Part shown: positions 1 through 8,758 of the stretch, in pieces
Layout: every line of letters starts with the position of its first letter
Position numbering within the stretch: position 1 is the stretch's first letter
Assembly: GCA_041490445.1 (NCBI GenBank)
Contig: JBGPTF010000009.1
Span: 1-64,000 of the forward strand
DNA length: 64,000 nucleotides
DNA from: JBGPTF01 sp041490445
GTDB lineage: Bacteria; Acidobacteriota; Terriglobia; Acidiferrales; UBA7541
Direction: 5' to 3'
The notes under the pieces: model-generated
What the model saw: the letters and a program-made list of their open reading frames with translations, nothing else
The model's database searches: none
What the model was told of the DNA's origin: nothing
Made by a program: the position numbers and the translations under genes

Positions 1-2
1 CT

Positions 3-119
3 CGTTGGATCGAGGAGTACAATCACGACCGGCCTCATCGCGGAATCGCAAATCGCACTCCGCACGAGGCCTACTTGGCTTTCGCAGCTGTACTAAAAAA
101 CGAGGCCCTGACTGTCTAA
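3..119 (+). CDS. IS3-family transposase, C-terminal end (5' part outside window)
   Basis: The open frame enters from the left edge and ends with TAA at 117-119. The 38 visible residues include WIEEYNHDRPHRGI followed by RTPHEAYLAF. This is the usual C-terminus of the rve/DDE integrase domain of IS3-group OrfB transposases: a WI..YN..RPH segment, a short spacer, then a TP.E.Y motif. The catalytic D, D and E would lie upstream and cannot be seen, so activity cannot be judged. No terminal inverted repeat could be fixed after the stop. Together with the IS1595 unit at 838-2027 it marks this edge as mobile-element rich. Confidence 0.75.
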   Translation, partial: RWIEEYNHDRPHRGIANRTPHEAYLAFAAVLKNEALTV

Positions 120-137
120 ATTAGCAGGGAGCACTAC

Positions 138-302
138 ATGGCAGACCTAGCGGCCCATGAGGCCAGACTCAAAACGCTCCAGTGGCTCGATAGCTCGAAG
201 CAGGATAGGGCGCAATTCAAGCAGCTAGCCCGCAATCAGAACATCTATTTCATCGGCGTGATGAACCGTGAAAATATGTTGGAGGAACTTGCTCAATACT
301 GA
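138..302 (+). CDS. small hypothetical protein (54 aa)
   Basis: A 54-codon frame starts at ATG 138 with a purine-rich AGGGAG about seven bases upstream and ends at TGA 300-302. The product is hydrophilic, begins MADLAAHEARLKTLQWLD, and contains KQLARNQNIYFIGVMN near its C-terminus. No family is recognised. It lies 18 bases after the IS3 transposase stop, on the same strand, so it may be IS cargo or a truncated chromosomal gene. Support is only the ribosome binding site and the uninterrupted frame. Confidence 0.4.
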   Translation: MADLAAHEARLKTLQWLDSSKQDRAQFKQLARNQNIYFIGVMNRENMLEELAQY

Positions 303-333
303 TTTCGTATTGCCGAAATCCACAGAGTTTGTG

Positions 334-606
334 CTAGCTCACGGCTTCTCTTAAAACGACCCTATCGCCGGACGTAAGCAAGATTTCCAAGAGACCATCG
401 TGCCGCACGAGAAGCTGTGAAGGTCCCAGATTGACCTTTATCGTACAGGCGTCTCCGACCAATTCAAGTTCGTAATAACCGAGGTTCTTAATGAAAGCTT
501 CTGCATTGAACCCAATTCCGCTACCTGAGAAGGAGACGAGTAATCGGATGGAATCGGCTTTCCAGGCTTGGAGTAGCTTGGATTCTTGCTCGCGCGATGA
601 ACTCAT
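334..606 (-). CDS. small hypothetical protein (90 aa)
   Basis: This reverse-strand frame can be extended to 693, but ATG at 604-606 is preceded at good spacing by AAAAGGAGAAT, which fixes the start there. The 90-residue protein begins MSSSREQESKLLQAWKADS. It continues with alternating hydrophobic residues (RLLVSFSGSG, YYELELVGDACTIKVNL, LLEILLTSGDRVVLRE), which suggests a small beta-rich fold. No signal peptide or known motif is seen. It sits alone between an IS3 fragment and an IS1595 unit; an overlapping opposite-strand frame looks like a shadow. Function unknown. Confidence 0.5.
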   Translation of the reverse strand: MSSSREQESKLLQAWKADSIRLLVSFSGSGIGFNAEAFIKNLGYYELELVGDACTIKVNLGPSQLLVRHDGLLEILLTSGDRVVLREAVS

Positions 607-837
607 GTTTATTCTCCTTTTTGAACAGTCGGGGTTAACCGAAGCAATTAAACTGGCAGAATCATGTAAATTGCAGTATTCACGCGCACTCAATGCGATT
701 CGTACGGGGCTTGGCCGTGGTACACTGAGAGGTGATTATGAGGCCAAAATCAAAGAAGTTGACGCCTCGCGCTGAATCCAAGAAGAAAATGGAGCCGTAC
801 ACGCGGGTTGCGTTCACGGCCCTTCTCGGCAAGGCGA

Positions 838-1767
838 TTAAGACACCTGCCTTGAAACACGCCCCAAGATAGCTTTGAACTGTTGATTTCCGTCGAATCT
901 GCGGTTGTACCGGAAGCAGTATTCGTCCAAATAGCTTTGCAGGTACTTGCGAGAAACGGAGTGATAGACGCCGCCGATTCCCCGCTTGATTAGACTCCAC
1001 AGCCCTTCAACGCTGTTGGTGTGGACGTGGCCCCGAACGTAAACCTTGTCCGCGTGGCGGATTGTGAAGTGCTTGTAGAGTGCCGGGTGCCCGTTGCGGG
1101 TACGCATCCTAGAGATTCCGTTGTAGCTGGGAAACTCATCGGTGTAGATTACGCTTCCGGGCTTAACGTGCTTGCGGATTTGCTTTAGAAGGGTGCGGGC
1201 GCGCACGTCATCAACGGCCTTGGCAACCACCCTTCCTTGGCGTTGGACGATTGCCACGATGGGAGTCTTTTTCTTGTCGCCGCGCATGGGGCGGCCAGTG
1301 CCGTACTTGCGCACGCCGCCGTAGTAAGTTTCGTCTACCTCGACCGTTGGCCCCTCCAGTTGCAGGTCGCCATCGGAGAGGAGAGTCCGAATCTGACGAA
1401 ACATGCGCCATGCGGTTTTGTAGGTGACGCCGATTTCGCGCTGAATCTGCTTTGCGGAGATTCCGCAGCGGGTCGAGCCCATGAGATACATGGCATAGAA
1501 CCATAGACGCAGAGAGGTCGAAGACTTCTCAAAGATGGTTCCGGCCAGCGGGTAGATATGGTTCCCGCAGTGGTCGCAAGCGTAGGCGGTACGGTTCCCT
1601 ACGCGATGATGCTTGCGCTTCTTACCGCACTTCGGGCAGAGAGCCACGCCGCCGGGCCAGCGTTGCTCTTTGACGTACTCAAGGCATGCCGCATCGTTCG
1701 GGAATTCATTGTTGAACTCCCGCATGCTGTAGCGCAGTTCTTTGGGAATGCTTTGTTTTACTTTCAT
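838..1767 (-). CDS. IS1595-family (ISXO2-like) transposase
   Basis: The 309-residue protein has the layout of ISXO2-like transposases. An N-terminal zinc ribbon carries the pairs CPKCGKKRKHHR and CDHCGN (about residues 44-70). A helical region follows, then the catalytic core: VDETYYGG (first Asp, about 145), YTDEFPSY (second Asp, about 210) and NSVEGLWSLIKR (Asn/Glu, about 252), a DDxN-type arrangement expected of this family. Length is normal and no frameshift is seen, so the enzyme could be active. The start codon overlaps the stop of the upstream small gene as TAATG, indicating translational coupling. Element termini could not be fixed. Confidence 0.88.
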   Translation of the reverse strand: MKVKQSIPKELRYSMREFNNEFPNDAACLEYVKEQRWPGGVALCPKCGKKRKHHRVGNRTAYACDHCGNHIYPLAGTIFEKSSTSLRLWFYAMYLMGSTRCGISAKQIQREIGVTYKTAWRMFRQIRTLLSDGDLQLEGPTVEVDETYYGGVRKYGTGRPMRGDKKKTPIVAIVQRQGRVVAKAVDDVRARTLLKQIRKHVKPGSVIYTDEFPSYNGISRMRTRNGHPALYKHFTIRHADKVYVRGHVHTNSVEGLWSLIKRGIGGVYHSVSRKYLQSYLDEYCFRYNRRFDGNQQFKAILGRVSRQVS

Positions 1768-2027
1768 TATGACTGACTCCTTAATCTCTGAGCTAATGCG
1801 AGAAAGAAGCTCTCATGCTCGGCGGACGACTGATTTATTCCTTGAGCTTCTAGCTCCGCGAATCTCTGCGCGTAAGCTTGCTCGAATCTATCGGGGCTTA
1901 CGTCGTGAAGGGCGAGCCGTGCGGCAGTTATCGAAATCTGCAAGCCCGCAATCGCGCGTTCGTTTGAGGCAAGCGCGTCAAGAACGTCGGCCAAGATAGA
2001 TCGAAGACCTTTGATTTCGTTGTCCAT
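1767..2027 (-). CDS. small protein translationally coupled to the IS1595 transposase (86 aa)
   Basis: An 86-residue helical, charged protein starts at ATG 2027, beginning MDNEIKGLRSILADVLDALASNERAIAGL and ending FFLALAQRLRSQS. Its TAA shares a base with the transposase ATG (TAATG at 1765-1769), so the two are translated as a unit. Heptad-like spacing of Leu/Ile in the N-terminal half suggests a coiled coil. No DNA-binding motif is obvious. Some IS1595-group elements carry extra genes, so it may be an accessory protein of the element, or a host gene that the IS landed behind. Family not recognised. Confidence 0.55.
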   Translation of the reverse strand: MDNEIKGLRSILADVLDALASNERAIAGLQISITAARLALHDVSPDRFEQAYAQRFAELEAQGINQSSAEHESFFLALAQRLRSQS

Positions 2028-2191
2028 ATTAGAGAGCCTAGCAGAAAGGTCTACTTGTTGTCAAGGGATAATTACCATGCACTTTTCACGAAATGCAGCG
2101 AAAGCAGTGGTTCTCTTTCGATTTTTCACACTGGAACCGCACACTCCTGGCCGCAGCCCACGGGGCCGGAACACCAGCAGAAGGAGCCTGC

Positions 2192-3919
2192 ATGCGTAAA
2201 CGAGCCTATGGGTCGGTCCTCACTATCTTTGTAATTGTTGCCCTGATTGTTTCGGCGCCTTCGCTCACCACTGCCGCGCCGCCGCGCAGTGCGGCGGAGC
2301 CGGCGTACGACGTGGTGATTCGCAACGGCCACATCATAGACGGCACCGGATCGCCCTGGTATTCGGGTGACATCGGAATTCGCGACGGGAGCATCGCCGC
2401 GATCGGCAATCTCGCTGGCGCTTCCGCGAAACAGACGATTGACGCGGCGGGCCGCGTGGTCGCGCCAGGATTCATCGACATGCTCGGACAATCCGAGTTG
2501 ACCATTCTGGTGAATCCGCATCTGCCGTCCAAGATTTTCCAGGGCATCACGACAGAAGTTACCGGCGAAGGCCGCTCGCCAGCGCCGCTCAACGACGCCA
2601 TCATTCGTGCGGACCAGCTCGATTACGACCACTATCAGATCACGCCCGACTGGCGCACGTTATCGCAGTATCTTGCCCGGCTCGAGCGCCAGGGAATAGG
2701 CATCAATCTGGCGAGCTATGTCGGCGCGACCCAGGTGCGCCGGATGGTTCTCGGCGATGGCGACCGCGCACCTTCCGCCGCCGAGCTTGATCAAATGAAG
2801 AAACTCGTCGGTGACGCGATGCGCGAAGGCGCCGTGGGCGTCTCCACGTCTCTTCAGTACGCGCCGGCGCCGTACGCTTCCACGGAGGAACTGATTGCGC
2901 TGGCGAGCGAGGCCGCGAAATTCGGCGGCGTCTACGCCACCCACATGCGCAATGAAGGCGACGGCATCGCCAAAGCGCTGGCGGAGGCGATCCGCATCGG
3001 CCGCGAGGCCCGCATTCCGGTTGAAATCTGGCACCTGAAGGCGGCGGGCAAGCCGAACTGGGGCCGCATGCCGGAAATCGTCGCGACGATCGATGCCGCC
3101 CGCCGGTCGGGCGTGGACGTCAGCGCCAACACGTATGCGTACACCGCCTGGTTCAATTCACTGTCCGCGTTCATCCCGCCCTGGGCGCACGATGGCGGCG
3201 ACGCCAAAATGATCGAGCGCCTGAAAGATCCGGCGATGCGCGCCCGCATCCGCAAGGACATGGAGACGCCCTCGACCACCTGGGACAACGAGTGGCAGGA
3301 AGTTCCCGGGCCGGATGGAATTCTCGTGAGCGTGGTGCAGAATCCGAAGCTCCTGCCGCTGCAGGGCAAGCGCATCTCAGAAGTTGCCAAGATGTGGAAC
3401 AAGGACCCGATCGACACCATCTGTGATCTGCTGATCGAGGACGGTGGCTACACTTTCGCCGCCATCTTTGGGATGTCGGAGCCGGATATCGAGCTTGCCC
3501 TGAAGCAGCCGTGGGCTTCGATCGATAACGATTCCTCCGGCACCGCGCCCGACGGGCTGCTCGGAAAAGAGCATCCGCATCCTCGCGCCTACGGAACGTT
3601 TCCGCGGATTCTGCGCAAGTTTGTGCGCGACGAAAAGTTGCTCACGCTGCCGGAGGCAATCCGCAAATTCTCCGCGTTGCCGGCGCAACGGATGCGGTTC
3701 ACCGACCGCGGCGTCTTGAAAGTGGGCATGTGGGCGGACATCGTGGTTTTCAATCCTGACGAAGTTCATGATGTGGCGACGTTCGAGAATCCCAATCAAT
3801 TGTCGGTGGGAATGGACTACGTCCTCGTCAACGGCGTGCCGGTGATTGCGGACGGCAGGATGACGAATGCTCTGCCCGGCAAAGTTCTCCGCGGCCCCGG
3901 ATACATTCGCGAGGACTAG
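2192..3919 (+). CDS. D-aminoacylase-like amidohydrolase, exported
   Basis: The 575-residue protein starts at ATG 2192, preceded by AAGGAG at 2181-2186; the upstream in-frame ATG at 2093 has no such site. A signal peptide (MRKRAYGSVLTIFVIVALIV then SAPSLTTAAP) points to the periplasm. The amidohydrolase frame follows: YDVVIRNGHIIDGTGSPWY, then GRVVAPGFIDM, then histidines in YATHMRNEGDG and EIWHLKAAGKPNWG that match metal-site histidines of N-acyl-D-amino-acid deacylases. The usual HxH after GFID is replaced by LGQSE, and the N-C-G metal-site segment reads VTGEGRS. The enzyme may use one metal or have another substrate. The C-terminus (GVLKVGMWADIVVFNPD) is typical of the superfamily. Confidence 0.8.
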   Translation: MRKRAYGSVLTIFVIVALIVSAPSLTTAAPPRSAAEPAYDVVIRNGHIIDGTGSPWYSGDIGIRDGSIAAIGNLAGASAKQTIDAAGRVVAPGFIDMLGQSELTILVNPHLPSKIFQGITTEVTGEGRSPAPLNDAIIRADQLDYDHYQITPDWRTLSQYLARLERQGIGINLASYVGATQVRRMVLGDGDRAPSAAELDQMKKLVGDAMREGAVGVSTSLQYAPAPYASTEELIALASEAAKFGGVYATHMRNEGDGIAKALAEAIRIGREARIPVEIWHLKAAGKPNWGRMPEIVATIDAARRSGVDVSANTYAYTAWFNSLSAFIPPWAHDGGDAKMIERLKDPAMRARIRKDMETPSTTWDNEWQEVPGPDGILVSVVQNPKLLPLQGKRISEVAKMWNKDPIDTICDLLIEDGGYTFAAIFGMSEPDIELALKQPWASIDNDSSGTAPDGLLGKEHPHPRAYGTFPRILRKFVRDEKLLTLPEAIRKFSALPAQRMRFTDRGVLKVGMWADIVVFNPDEVHDVATFENPNQLSVGMDYVLVNGVPVIADGRMTNALPGKVLRGPGYIRED

Positions 3920-4065
3920 TTATGCGAATGTCCGCGATGAACGCCATTCCGAATCCGGCGGGGCCGGGTGAGGAATCTCTCTGCCAAGGAATCAAGCGGA
4001 AGCGAGGTTCTTCGTCGTCCGATGGGCCGGGACGTCTCGGAATGCCGATCCTCGCTGTTAGCCGG

Positions 4066-5742
4066 TCACAGCATCGGGATTTTGACGTTGTGCTTTTTAG
4101 CGAACTCGATGGCTTCGGGATAGCCAGCGTCCACGTGGCGGGCAACGCCGATGCCGGGATCGTTGGTCAGCACGCGCTCGATGCGCGCGGCCATTTCCTT
4201 CGTCCCGTCGGCGACCGTCACTTGTCCCGCGTGCTGCGCGTAGCCGATGCCCACGCCGCCGCCGTTGTGGATCGAGACCCAGCTCGCGCCGCTCGCCGTG
4301 TTGAGCATGGCGTTGAGCATGGGCCAATCGGCCACGGCGTCGGAGCCGTCGCGCATGCTTTCCGTCTCGCGGTAGGGCGAGGCGACCGAGCCGCAATCGA
4401 GGTGGTCGCGGCCGATGACGATGGGCGCCTTCAGCTCGCCGCGCGCCACCAGATCGTTCAGCGCCAGGCCGAACTTGTCCCGCTCGCCGTAACCCAGCCA
4501 GCAGATTCGCGCCGGCAATCCCTGGAAGTGAACGCGTTTGCGAGCGAGCTGAATCCAGCGCGTCAGTGTCTTGTCTTCGGGAAACATCTCGAGGACGAGG
4601 TCGTCGGTGCGATGAATATCCGACGGCTCTCCCGAAAGCGCCGCCCAGCGGAACGGCCCGCGCCCCTCGCAGAATAGCGGCCGGATGTATTCGGGAACGA
4701 AGCCGGGAATGTCGTAGGCGTTCTTCACGCCCGCTTCGTACGCGAACGTGCGGATGTTGTTGCCGTAGTCGAACGTGACCGCGCCCATCTTTTGCAGCGC
4801 GAGCATGCCTTCGACGTGCCGCGCCATCGAATCGAGCGAGCGCTTGCGATAGGCCACGGGATCGCGCTGGCGGAGCTCGGCGGCCTGCACCGGAGTCAAG
4901 CCCTGCGGGATGTAGCCGCCGACGGGGTCGTGCGCGCTCGTCTGGTCGGTGAGCAGATCGGGGACCACGCCGCGCTTCGCCAGTTCCGGGATCACATCCG
5001 CGCAATTGCCGATCAGCCCGACCGACGCCGCCTCGCGCTTGCGCACCGCGTTCTTCAGAATCCGCAGCGCCTCGTCGAGGTCGTTCACCATCACATCGCA
5101 GTAGCCGGTCTTGACCCGGCGCTTGATGCGTTCGGGGTCCACATCGACGCCGAGAAACGCCCCGCCGTTGAGCGTGGCGGCGAGCGGCTGCGCGCCGCCC
5201 ATCCCGCCCATGCCGCCGGTCACAACGAGCTTGCCGGCCAGATCGCCGCCAAAGTGTTTCCGCGCGGCGGCCGCAAACGTTTCGTAGGTGCCCTGCAGGA
5301 TTCCCTGCGTGCCGATGTAGATCCAGCTTCCCGCGGTCATTTGTCCGTACATCATCAGGCCCGCGCGGTCCAGTTCGTCGAATTTCTCCCAGTGGCTCCA
5401 GTGGCCCACCAGATTCGAGTTCGCGATCAAAACGCGCGGCGCGTAGGGATGCGTGCGGAAGATGCCGACCGGCTTGCCGGACTGCACGAGTAGAGTCTCG
5501 TCGCTTTCGAGGCTGCGCAGCGAGGCCACGATGGCGTGGAAACAGTCCCAGTTGCGCGCGGCTTTTCCGCGCCCGCCGTAAACGATCAGCTCCTCCGGTT
5601 TTTCCGCCACTTCCGGGTCGAGGTTATTCATCAGCATTCGCAGCGCCGCTTCCTGCTCCCAGCCCTTGCAGGAAATCGTGGTGCCGCGCGGCGCGCGCAC
5701 CGGCTTGTACGTCGAGTGATTCTCGGTGACGAGCTTGGTCAT
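4066..5742 (-). CDS. hutU: urocanate hydratase
   Basis: Urocanase converts urocanate to imidazolonepropionate, the second step of histidine degradation, in the cytoplasm and with tightly bound NAD+. The 558-residue length is standard. Visible signatures are the glycine-rich NAD-binding segment VTGGMGGMGGAQPLA (about residues 174-188), WIYIGTQGILQGTYE before it, and the C-terminal active-site region IVIGRDHLDCGSVASPYRET then SWVSIHNGGGVGIGYAQHAG. ATG 5742 follows GGGGAG at seven bases. The other hut genes (hutH, hutI, hutG) are not in the window, so the gene stands alone between an amidohydrolase and an acyl-CoA ligase, both on the other strand. Confidence 0.96.
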   Translation of the reverse strand: MTKLVTENHSTYKPVRAPRGTTISCKGWEQEAALRMLMNNLDPEVAEKPEELIVYGGRGKAARNWDCFHAIVASLRSLESDETLLVQSGKPVGIFRTHPYAPRVLIANSNLVGHWSHWEKFDELDRAGLMMYGQMTAGSWIYIGTQGILQGTYETFAAAARKHFGGDLAGKLVVTGGMGGMGGAQPLAATLNGGAFLGVDVDPERIKRRVKTGYCDVMVNDLDEALRILKNAVRKREAASVGLIGNCADVIPELAKRGVVPDLLTDQTSAHDPVGGYIPQGLTPVQAAELRQRDPVAYRKRSLDSMARHVEGMLALQKMGAVTFDYGNNIRTFAYEAGVKNAYDIPGFVPEYIRPLFCEGRGPFRWAALSGEPSDIHRTDDLVLEMFPEDKTLTRWIQLARKRVHFQGLPARICWLGYGERDKFGLALNDLVARGELKAPIVIGRDHLDCGSVASPYRETESMRDGSDAVADWPMLNAMLNTASGASWVSIHNGGGVGIGYAQHAGQVTVADGTKEMAARIERVLTNDPGIGVARHVDAGYPEAIEFAKKHNVKIPML

Positions 5743-5893
5743 GGGTGAAACTCCCCGGCGCCATCTTAACGCAGCGCGCCAGCGGTTTGTAGTGGCGGTT
5801 CACCGGCCGCGTCCAACGGATGCGGCGACCGAAGCGGCACGGCGATTCGTTGCGCCGGGCAGCCGTGGTGCGCTAGAGTGGCAGCCTCGTACC

Positions 5894-7705
5894 ATGGCGT
5901 ATCCGGCTCTCACGCAGTGCCTCCTCGAGGCGCTCGACCGCTTTCCAAACTCGCGCGCGTTTCTTTACAAGTCCGATGCTGAGTGGGAGGCATTCTCGAC
6001 GCAGGAATTTCTGCGCCGAGTTGCGGGACTCTCGAAGGCGCTTTCGGCGCTGGGAGTCGCTTCGGGCGACCGGGTCGGCCTGCTTTCGCCCAATCGTCCC
6101 GAATGGCACATCGCGGACTTTGCGATCACCGGCCTGGGCGCGGCCGATGTCCCGATCTATTTTCGCGAATCACCCGACCGCCTGGTTTACATCCTAAATG
6201 ATTCAGGCGCACGCGTGGTGTTTGTCGCGGGTGCGGAGCAGGTGCGCCTGCTGATGAAATGCCGCAGCCGGCTCCCGAAGATCGAGCACGTGATCGCAGC
6301 AAACACGCCGCAAGAATTCGGCGATGAAATCCTGCGCTACGAAGCGCTGATTGCTTCGGCCGGCGATGCGGAGGTTTCCGAATACCGCCGGAGGGCCGGG
6401 GAAGTAAAAACCGACCAGCTGGCGACTCTCATCTATACGTCGGGGACAACGGGCGAACCCAAGGGAGTAATGCTCACGCATTCCAATTTGAGTTCGAATG
6501 CGTGGGACTGCACGCACGCGGCGAGTTTCACGACGGCCGATCTGGCGCTTTCGTTTTTGCCGCTGTCACACGTTTACGAACGGCTCGCGGATTACATTTA
6601 TATTTTCCGCGGCGTGCCCGTCGCGTACCTCGAACAAATGGATCAGATTTCGCAGGCGCTGCTTGAGGTTCGCCCGACGCTGATTGCTTCCGTCCCGCGC
6701 GTTTATGAAAAAGCCTACGCCAACGTGATCGAGAGGGGGCACCAGACCACCGGCGTCAAGCGCATGCTGTTCGACTGGGCGATGAACATCGCGGCTGAGG
6801 CGATCCCCTGGCGGGCTTATGGTAAGCCCGCTTCGACGCTACTCCGCGCAAAGTGGTGGTTCGCGGATCAGCTGCTCTTTTCGAAGATACGCGCCGGGCT
6901 GGGCGGCCATCTGCGCCTCGCGTCTTCGGGCGGCGCGCCGCTGGCGAAAGAGCTTGCAGAATTTTTCTGGGCGGCCGGCCTCCACATCTATCAGGGGTAT
7001 GGCCTGACGGAAACTTCCCCGGTCATCTCGACGAATGCGCCGGAGGCAAATAAAGTGGGCACGGTCGGCCGGCCCATCCGCAACGTTGAAGTGCGTATCG
7101 CCGGGGACGGAGAAATTCTCGTCCGCGGGCCGTGCGTGATGCAGGGCTACTATCACAAGCCGGAAGAGACTCGCGCCACATTCACCGAGGACGGCTGGCT
7201 GAAGACCGGCGACATCGGCCATCTCGACGAAGAGGGATATCTTGTTGTGACCGACCGCAAGAAGGAGTTGTTGAAGACGGCGGCGGGCAAATTCGTGGCG
7301 CCGCAGCCGATCGAGAACCGGCTGAAATCGAGTCCTTTCATTCTGAACGCGGCCGTGATCGGAGATACGCGAAAGTTTGTATCGGTGCTGCTGGTGCCGA
7401 ATTTTGCGGTAGTGGAGGCGAAGGCGCGGGAGCAGGGAATTGATTTTCATTCACGCGTAGAGTTGACGGAGCACCCCTGGGTGCACGATCTGATCGAACG
7501 CGAGGTGGACCGGCTCACGGAAAACCTCGCGCAATACGAAAAGCCAAAGCGCTTCGCGTTGCTGCCCGAAGACTTCACCTTCGCGAACGGCGAACTGACC
7601 TACACGCTGAAGCTGAAGCGCCGCATCATCGAAGAGCGTTATCGCCAGGCCATCGAACAACTCTACGCCGATGTGGAAGAACCCCGCCCGCGCTCTCGCG
7701 CCTGA
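5894..7705 (+). CDS. long-chain acyl-CoA synthetase (AMP-forming)
   Basis: An ANL-superfamily enzyme of 603 residues that activates fatty acids to acyl-AMP and then acyl-CoA. Core motifs appear in order: LIYTSGTTGEPKGVMLTHSN (P-loop, about residue 178), YQGYGLTETSPVIS (adenine site, about 375), GWLKTGDIGHLDEEGYL (hinge and ribose contact) and VTDRKKELLKTAAGKFVAPQ with the C-terminal catalytic-lysine region. The pattern resembles long-chain ligases of the FadD15/AAE type. ATG 5894 opens the conserved N-terminus (YPALTQCLLEALDRFPN); the frame extends back to 5726, but those residues are not family-like and overlap the hutU start region. No partner gene adjoins it. Confidence 0.9.
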   Translation: MAYPALTQCLLEALDRFPNSRAFLYKSDAEWEAFSTQEFLRRVAGLSKALSALGVASGDRVGLLSPNRPEWHIADFAITGLGAADVPIYFRESPDRLVYILNDSGARVVFVAGAEQVRLLMKCRSRLPKIEHVIAANTPQEFGDEILRYEALIASAGDAEVSEYRRRAGEVKTDQLATLIYTSGTTGEPKGVMLTHSNLSSNAWDCTHAASFTTADLALSFLPLSHVYERLADYIYIFRGVPVAYLEQMDQISQALLEVRPTLIASVPRVYEKAYANVIERGHQTTGVKRMLFDWAMNIAAEAIPWRAYGKPASTLLRAKWWFADQLLFSKIRAGLGGHLRLASSGGAPLAKELAEFFWAAGLHIYQGYGLTETSPVISTNAPEANKVGTVGRPIRNVEVRIAGDGEILVRGPCVMQGYYHKPEETRATFTEDGWLKTGDIGHLDEEGYLVVTDRKKELLKTAAGKFVAPQPIENRLKSSPFILNAAVIGDTRKFVSVLLVPNFAVVEAKAREQGIDFHSRVELTEHPWVHDLIEREVDRLTENLAQYEKPKRFALLPEDFTFANGELTYTLKLKRRIIEERYRQAIEQLYADVEEPRPRSRA

Positions 7706-7852
7706 GGCATGGTTACCGCCCGGTGGCGCTGTTTTCCTTCGCTTCGTTTCTGCGAGAGCGGGACACCGCTTTGGATGACGACGCGCGGGCGGGACGGCAC
7801 CGCGTTTGGTCAAGTCGCGCTGGAGCGTTAGAATGGCGGCAGGAGATTTCCA

Positions 7853-8629
7853 ATGAGCGACCAACTTGTGATTGCAGGAAGAGCGTTTCGCTCGCGGCTG
7901 ATCGTGGGCACGGGGAAATATCGCAGCTTCCAGGAAATGGCTCGCGCGCATGAGGCCTCCGGAGCGGAGATCGTGACGGTCGCGGTGCGGCGCGTGAATC
8001 TCACCGATCGCTCGAAGGAATCGCTCCTCGACTACATCGATCGCACGAAGCTCTTTATTCTCCCCAACACCGCCGGCTGCTATTCCGCGGACGAAGCCAT
8101 CCGCACCGCCCGCCTCGCGCGCGAGGTGGGACTTTCCGAATGGGTGAAGCTCGAAGTGATCGGCGACGAAAAGACGCTTTTTCCGGAGACCGAGGAACTG
8201 ATTAAGGCCACGAAGCAACTCGTGCAGGAGGGCTTCATCGTTTTGCCCTACACCAACGACGACCTGATCGTCGCGCGGAAGCTGATCGACGCGGGAGCCG
8301 CGGCGGTGATGCCGCTGGGCGCGCCGATCGGTTCCGGGATGGGCATCCAGAATCGCGCCAACCTGATGATCCTGCGTGAGCGCATCACCGAAGTGCCGTT
8401 GATCGTGGACGCGGGTGTGGGCACCGCTTCGGACGCGACTGTCGCCATGGAACTGGGCGCCGACGGCGTCCTGATGAACACCGCGATTGCGGGCGCGCAG
8501 GATGCCGTGCTCATGGCCGAGGCGATGCGCGATGCCGTCGAAGCGGGGCGCAAAGCTTTTCTCGCGGGGCGCATTCCCAAGAAACTCTATGCTACTGCAT
8601 CGAGTCCGCTCACCGGCGTGGTCCGGTAG
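7853..8629 (+). CDS. thiG: thiazole synthase
   Basis: ThiG assembles the thiazole phosphate of thiamine from deoxyxylulose phosphate, dehydroglycine and ThiS thiocarboxylate. The 258-residue protein is full length: FRSRLIVGTGKYRSF at the N-terminus, the Schiff-base lysine in EWVKLEVIGDEKTLFPE (about residue 102), AAAVMPLGAPIGSGMGI and the phosphate-binding VDAGVGTASDATVAMELGADG. ATG 7853 lies behind AGGAG. thiS, thiO/thiH, thiE and thiC are not adjacent, which is unusual because thiG normally sits in an operon. The 147 bases upstream show no TPP-riboswitch core. Confidence 0.95.
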   Translation: MSDQLVIAGRAFRSRLIVGTGKYRSFQEMARAHEASGAEIVTVAVRRVNLTDRSKESLLDYIDRTKLFILPNTAGCYSADEAIRTARLAREVGLSEWVKLEVIGDEKTLFPETEELIKATKQLVQEGFIVLPYTNDDLIVARKLIDAGAAAVMPLGAPIGSGMGIQNRANLMILRERITEVPLIVDAGVGTASDATVAMELGADGVLMNTAIAGAQDAVLMAEAMRDAVEAGRKAFLAGRIPKKLYATASSPLTGVVR

Positions 8630-8758
8630 GCGCTGATCAAAATATTCGAGCACCGAGGCTCTGGCCTTGAGCTCTTCCTCGCTGGTTCATCGGGCGCTTC
8701 CGATCCCCGAATTCCGATTCTTGAAAAGCGATTCTTCTGATACAAGACAGCCGAGGCC

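Noticed and set aside
491..775. Forward frame of 94 codons overlapping the reverse 90-residue gene
   Set aside because: No clear ribosome binding site at 491, while the opposite gene has AAGGAG; a shorter part (after about 600) cannot be fully excluded.
738..872. 44-codon forward frame with a GAGAGG ribosome binding site
   Set aside because: Very short, basic, and overlaps the end of the transposase gene; no family pattern.
731..2076. GGTGATTAT and, reversed, GGTAATTAT as IS1595 element ends
   Set aside because: Only an imperfect match and no flanking duplication (CACTGAGA versus ATGCACTT), so the ends remain undetermined.
7706..7852. Possible TPP riboswitch before thiG
   Set aside because: No CTGAGA or ACCTGATC core; the region instead reads as GC-rich spacer.
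7451..8653. Long reverse frame (400 codons) across fadD end and thiG
   Set aside because: Antisense to the conserved thiG and acyl-CoA ligase frames; Arg/His-rich composition typical of GC-rich shadow frames, no motif.
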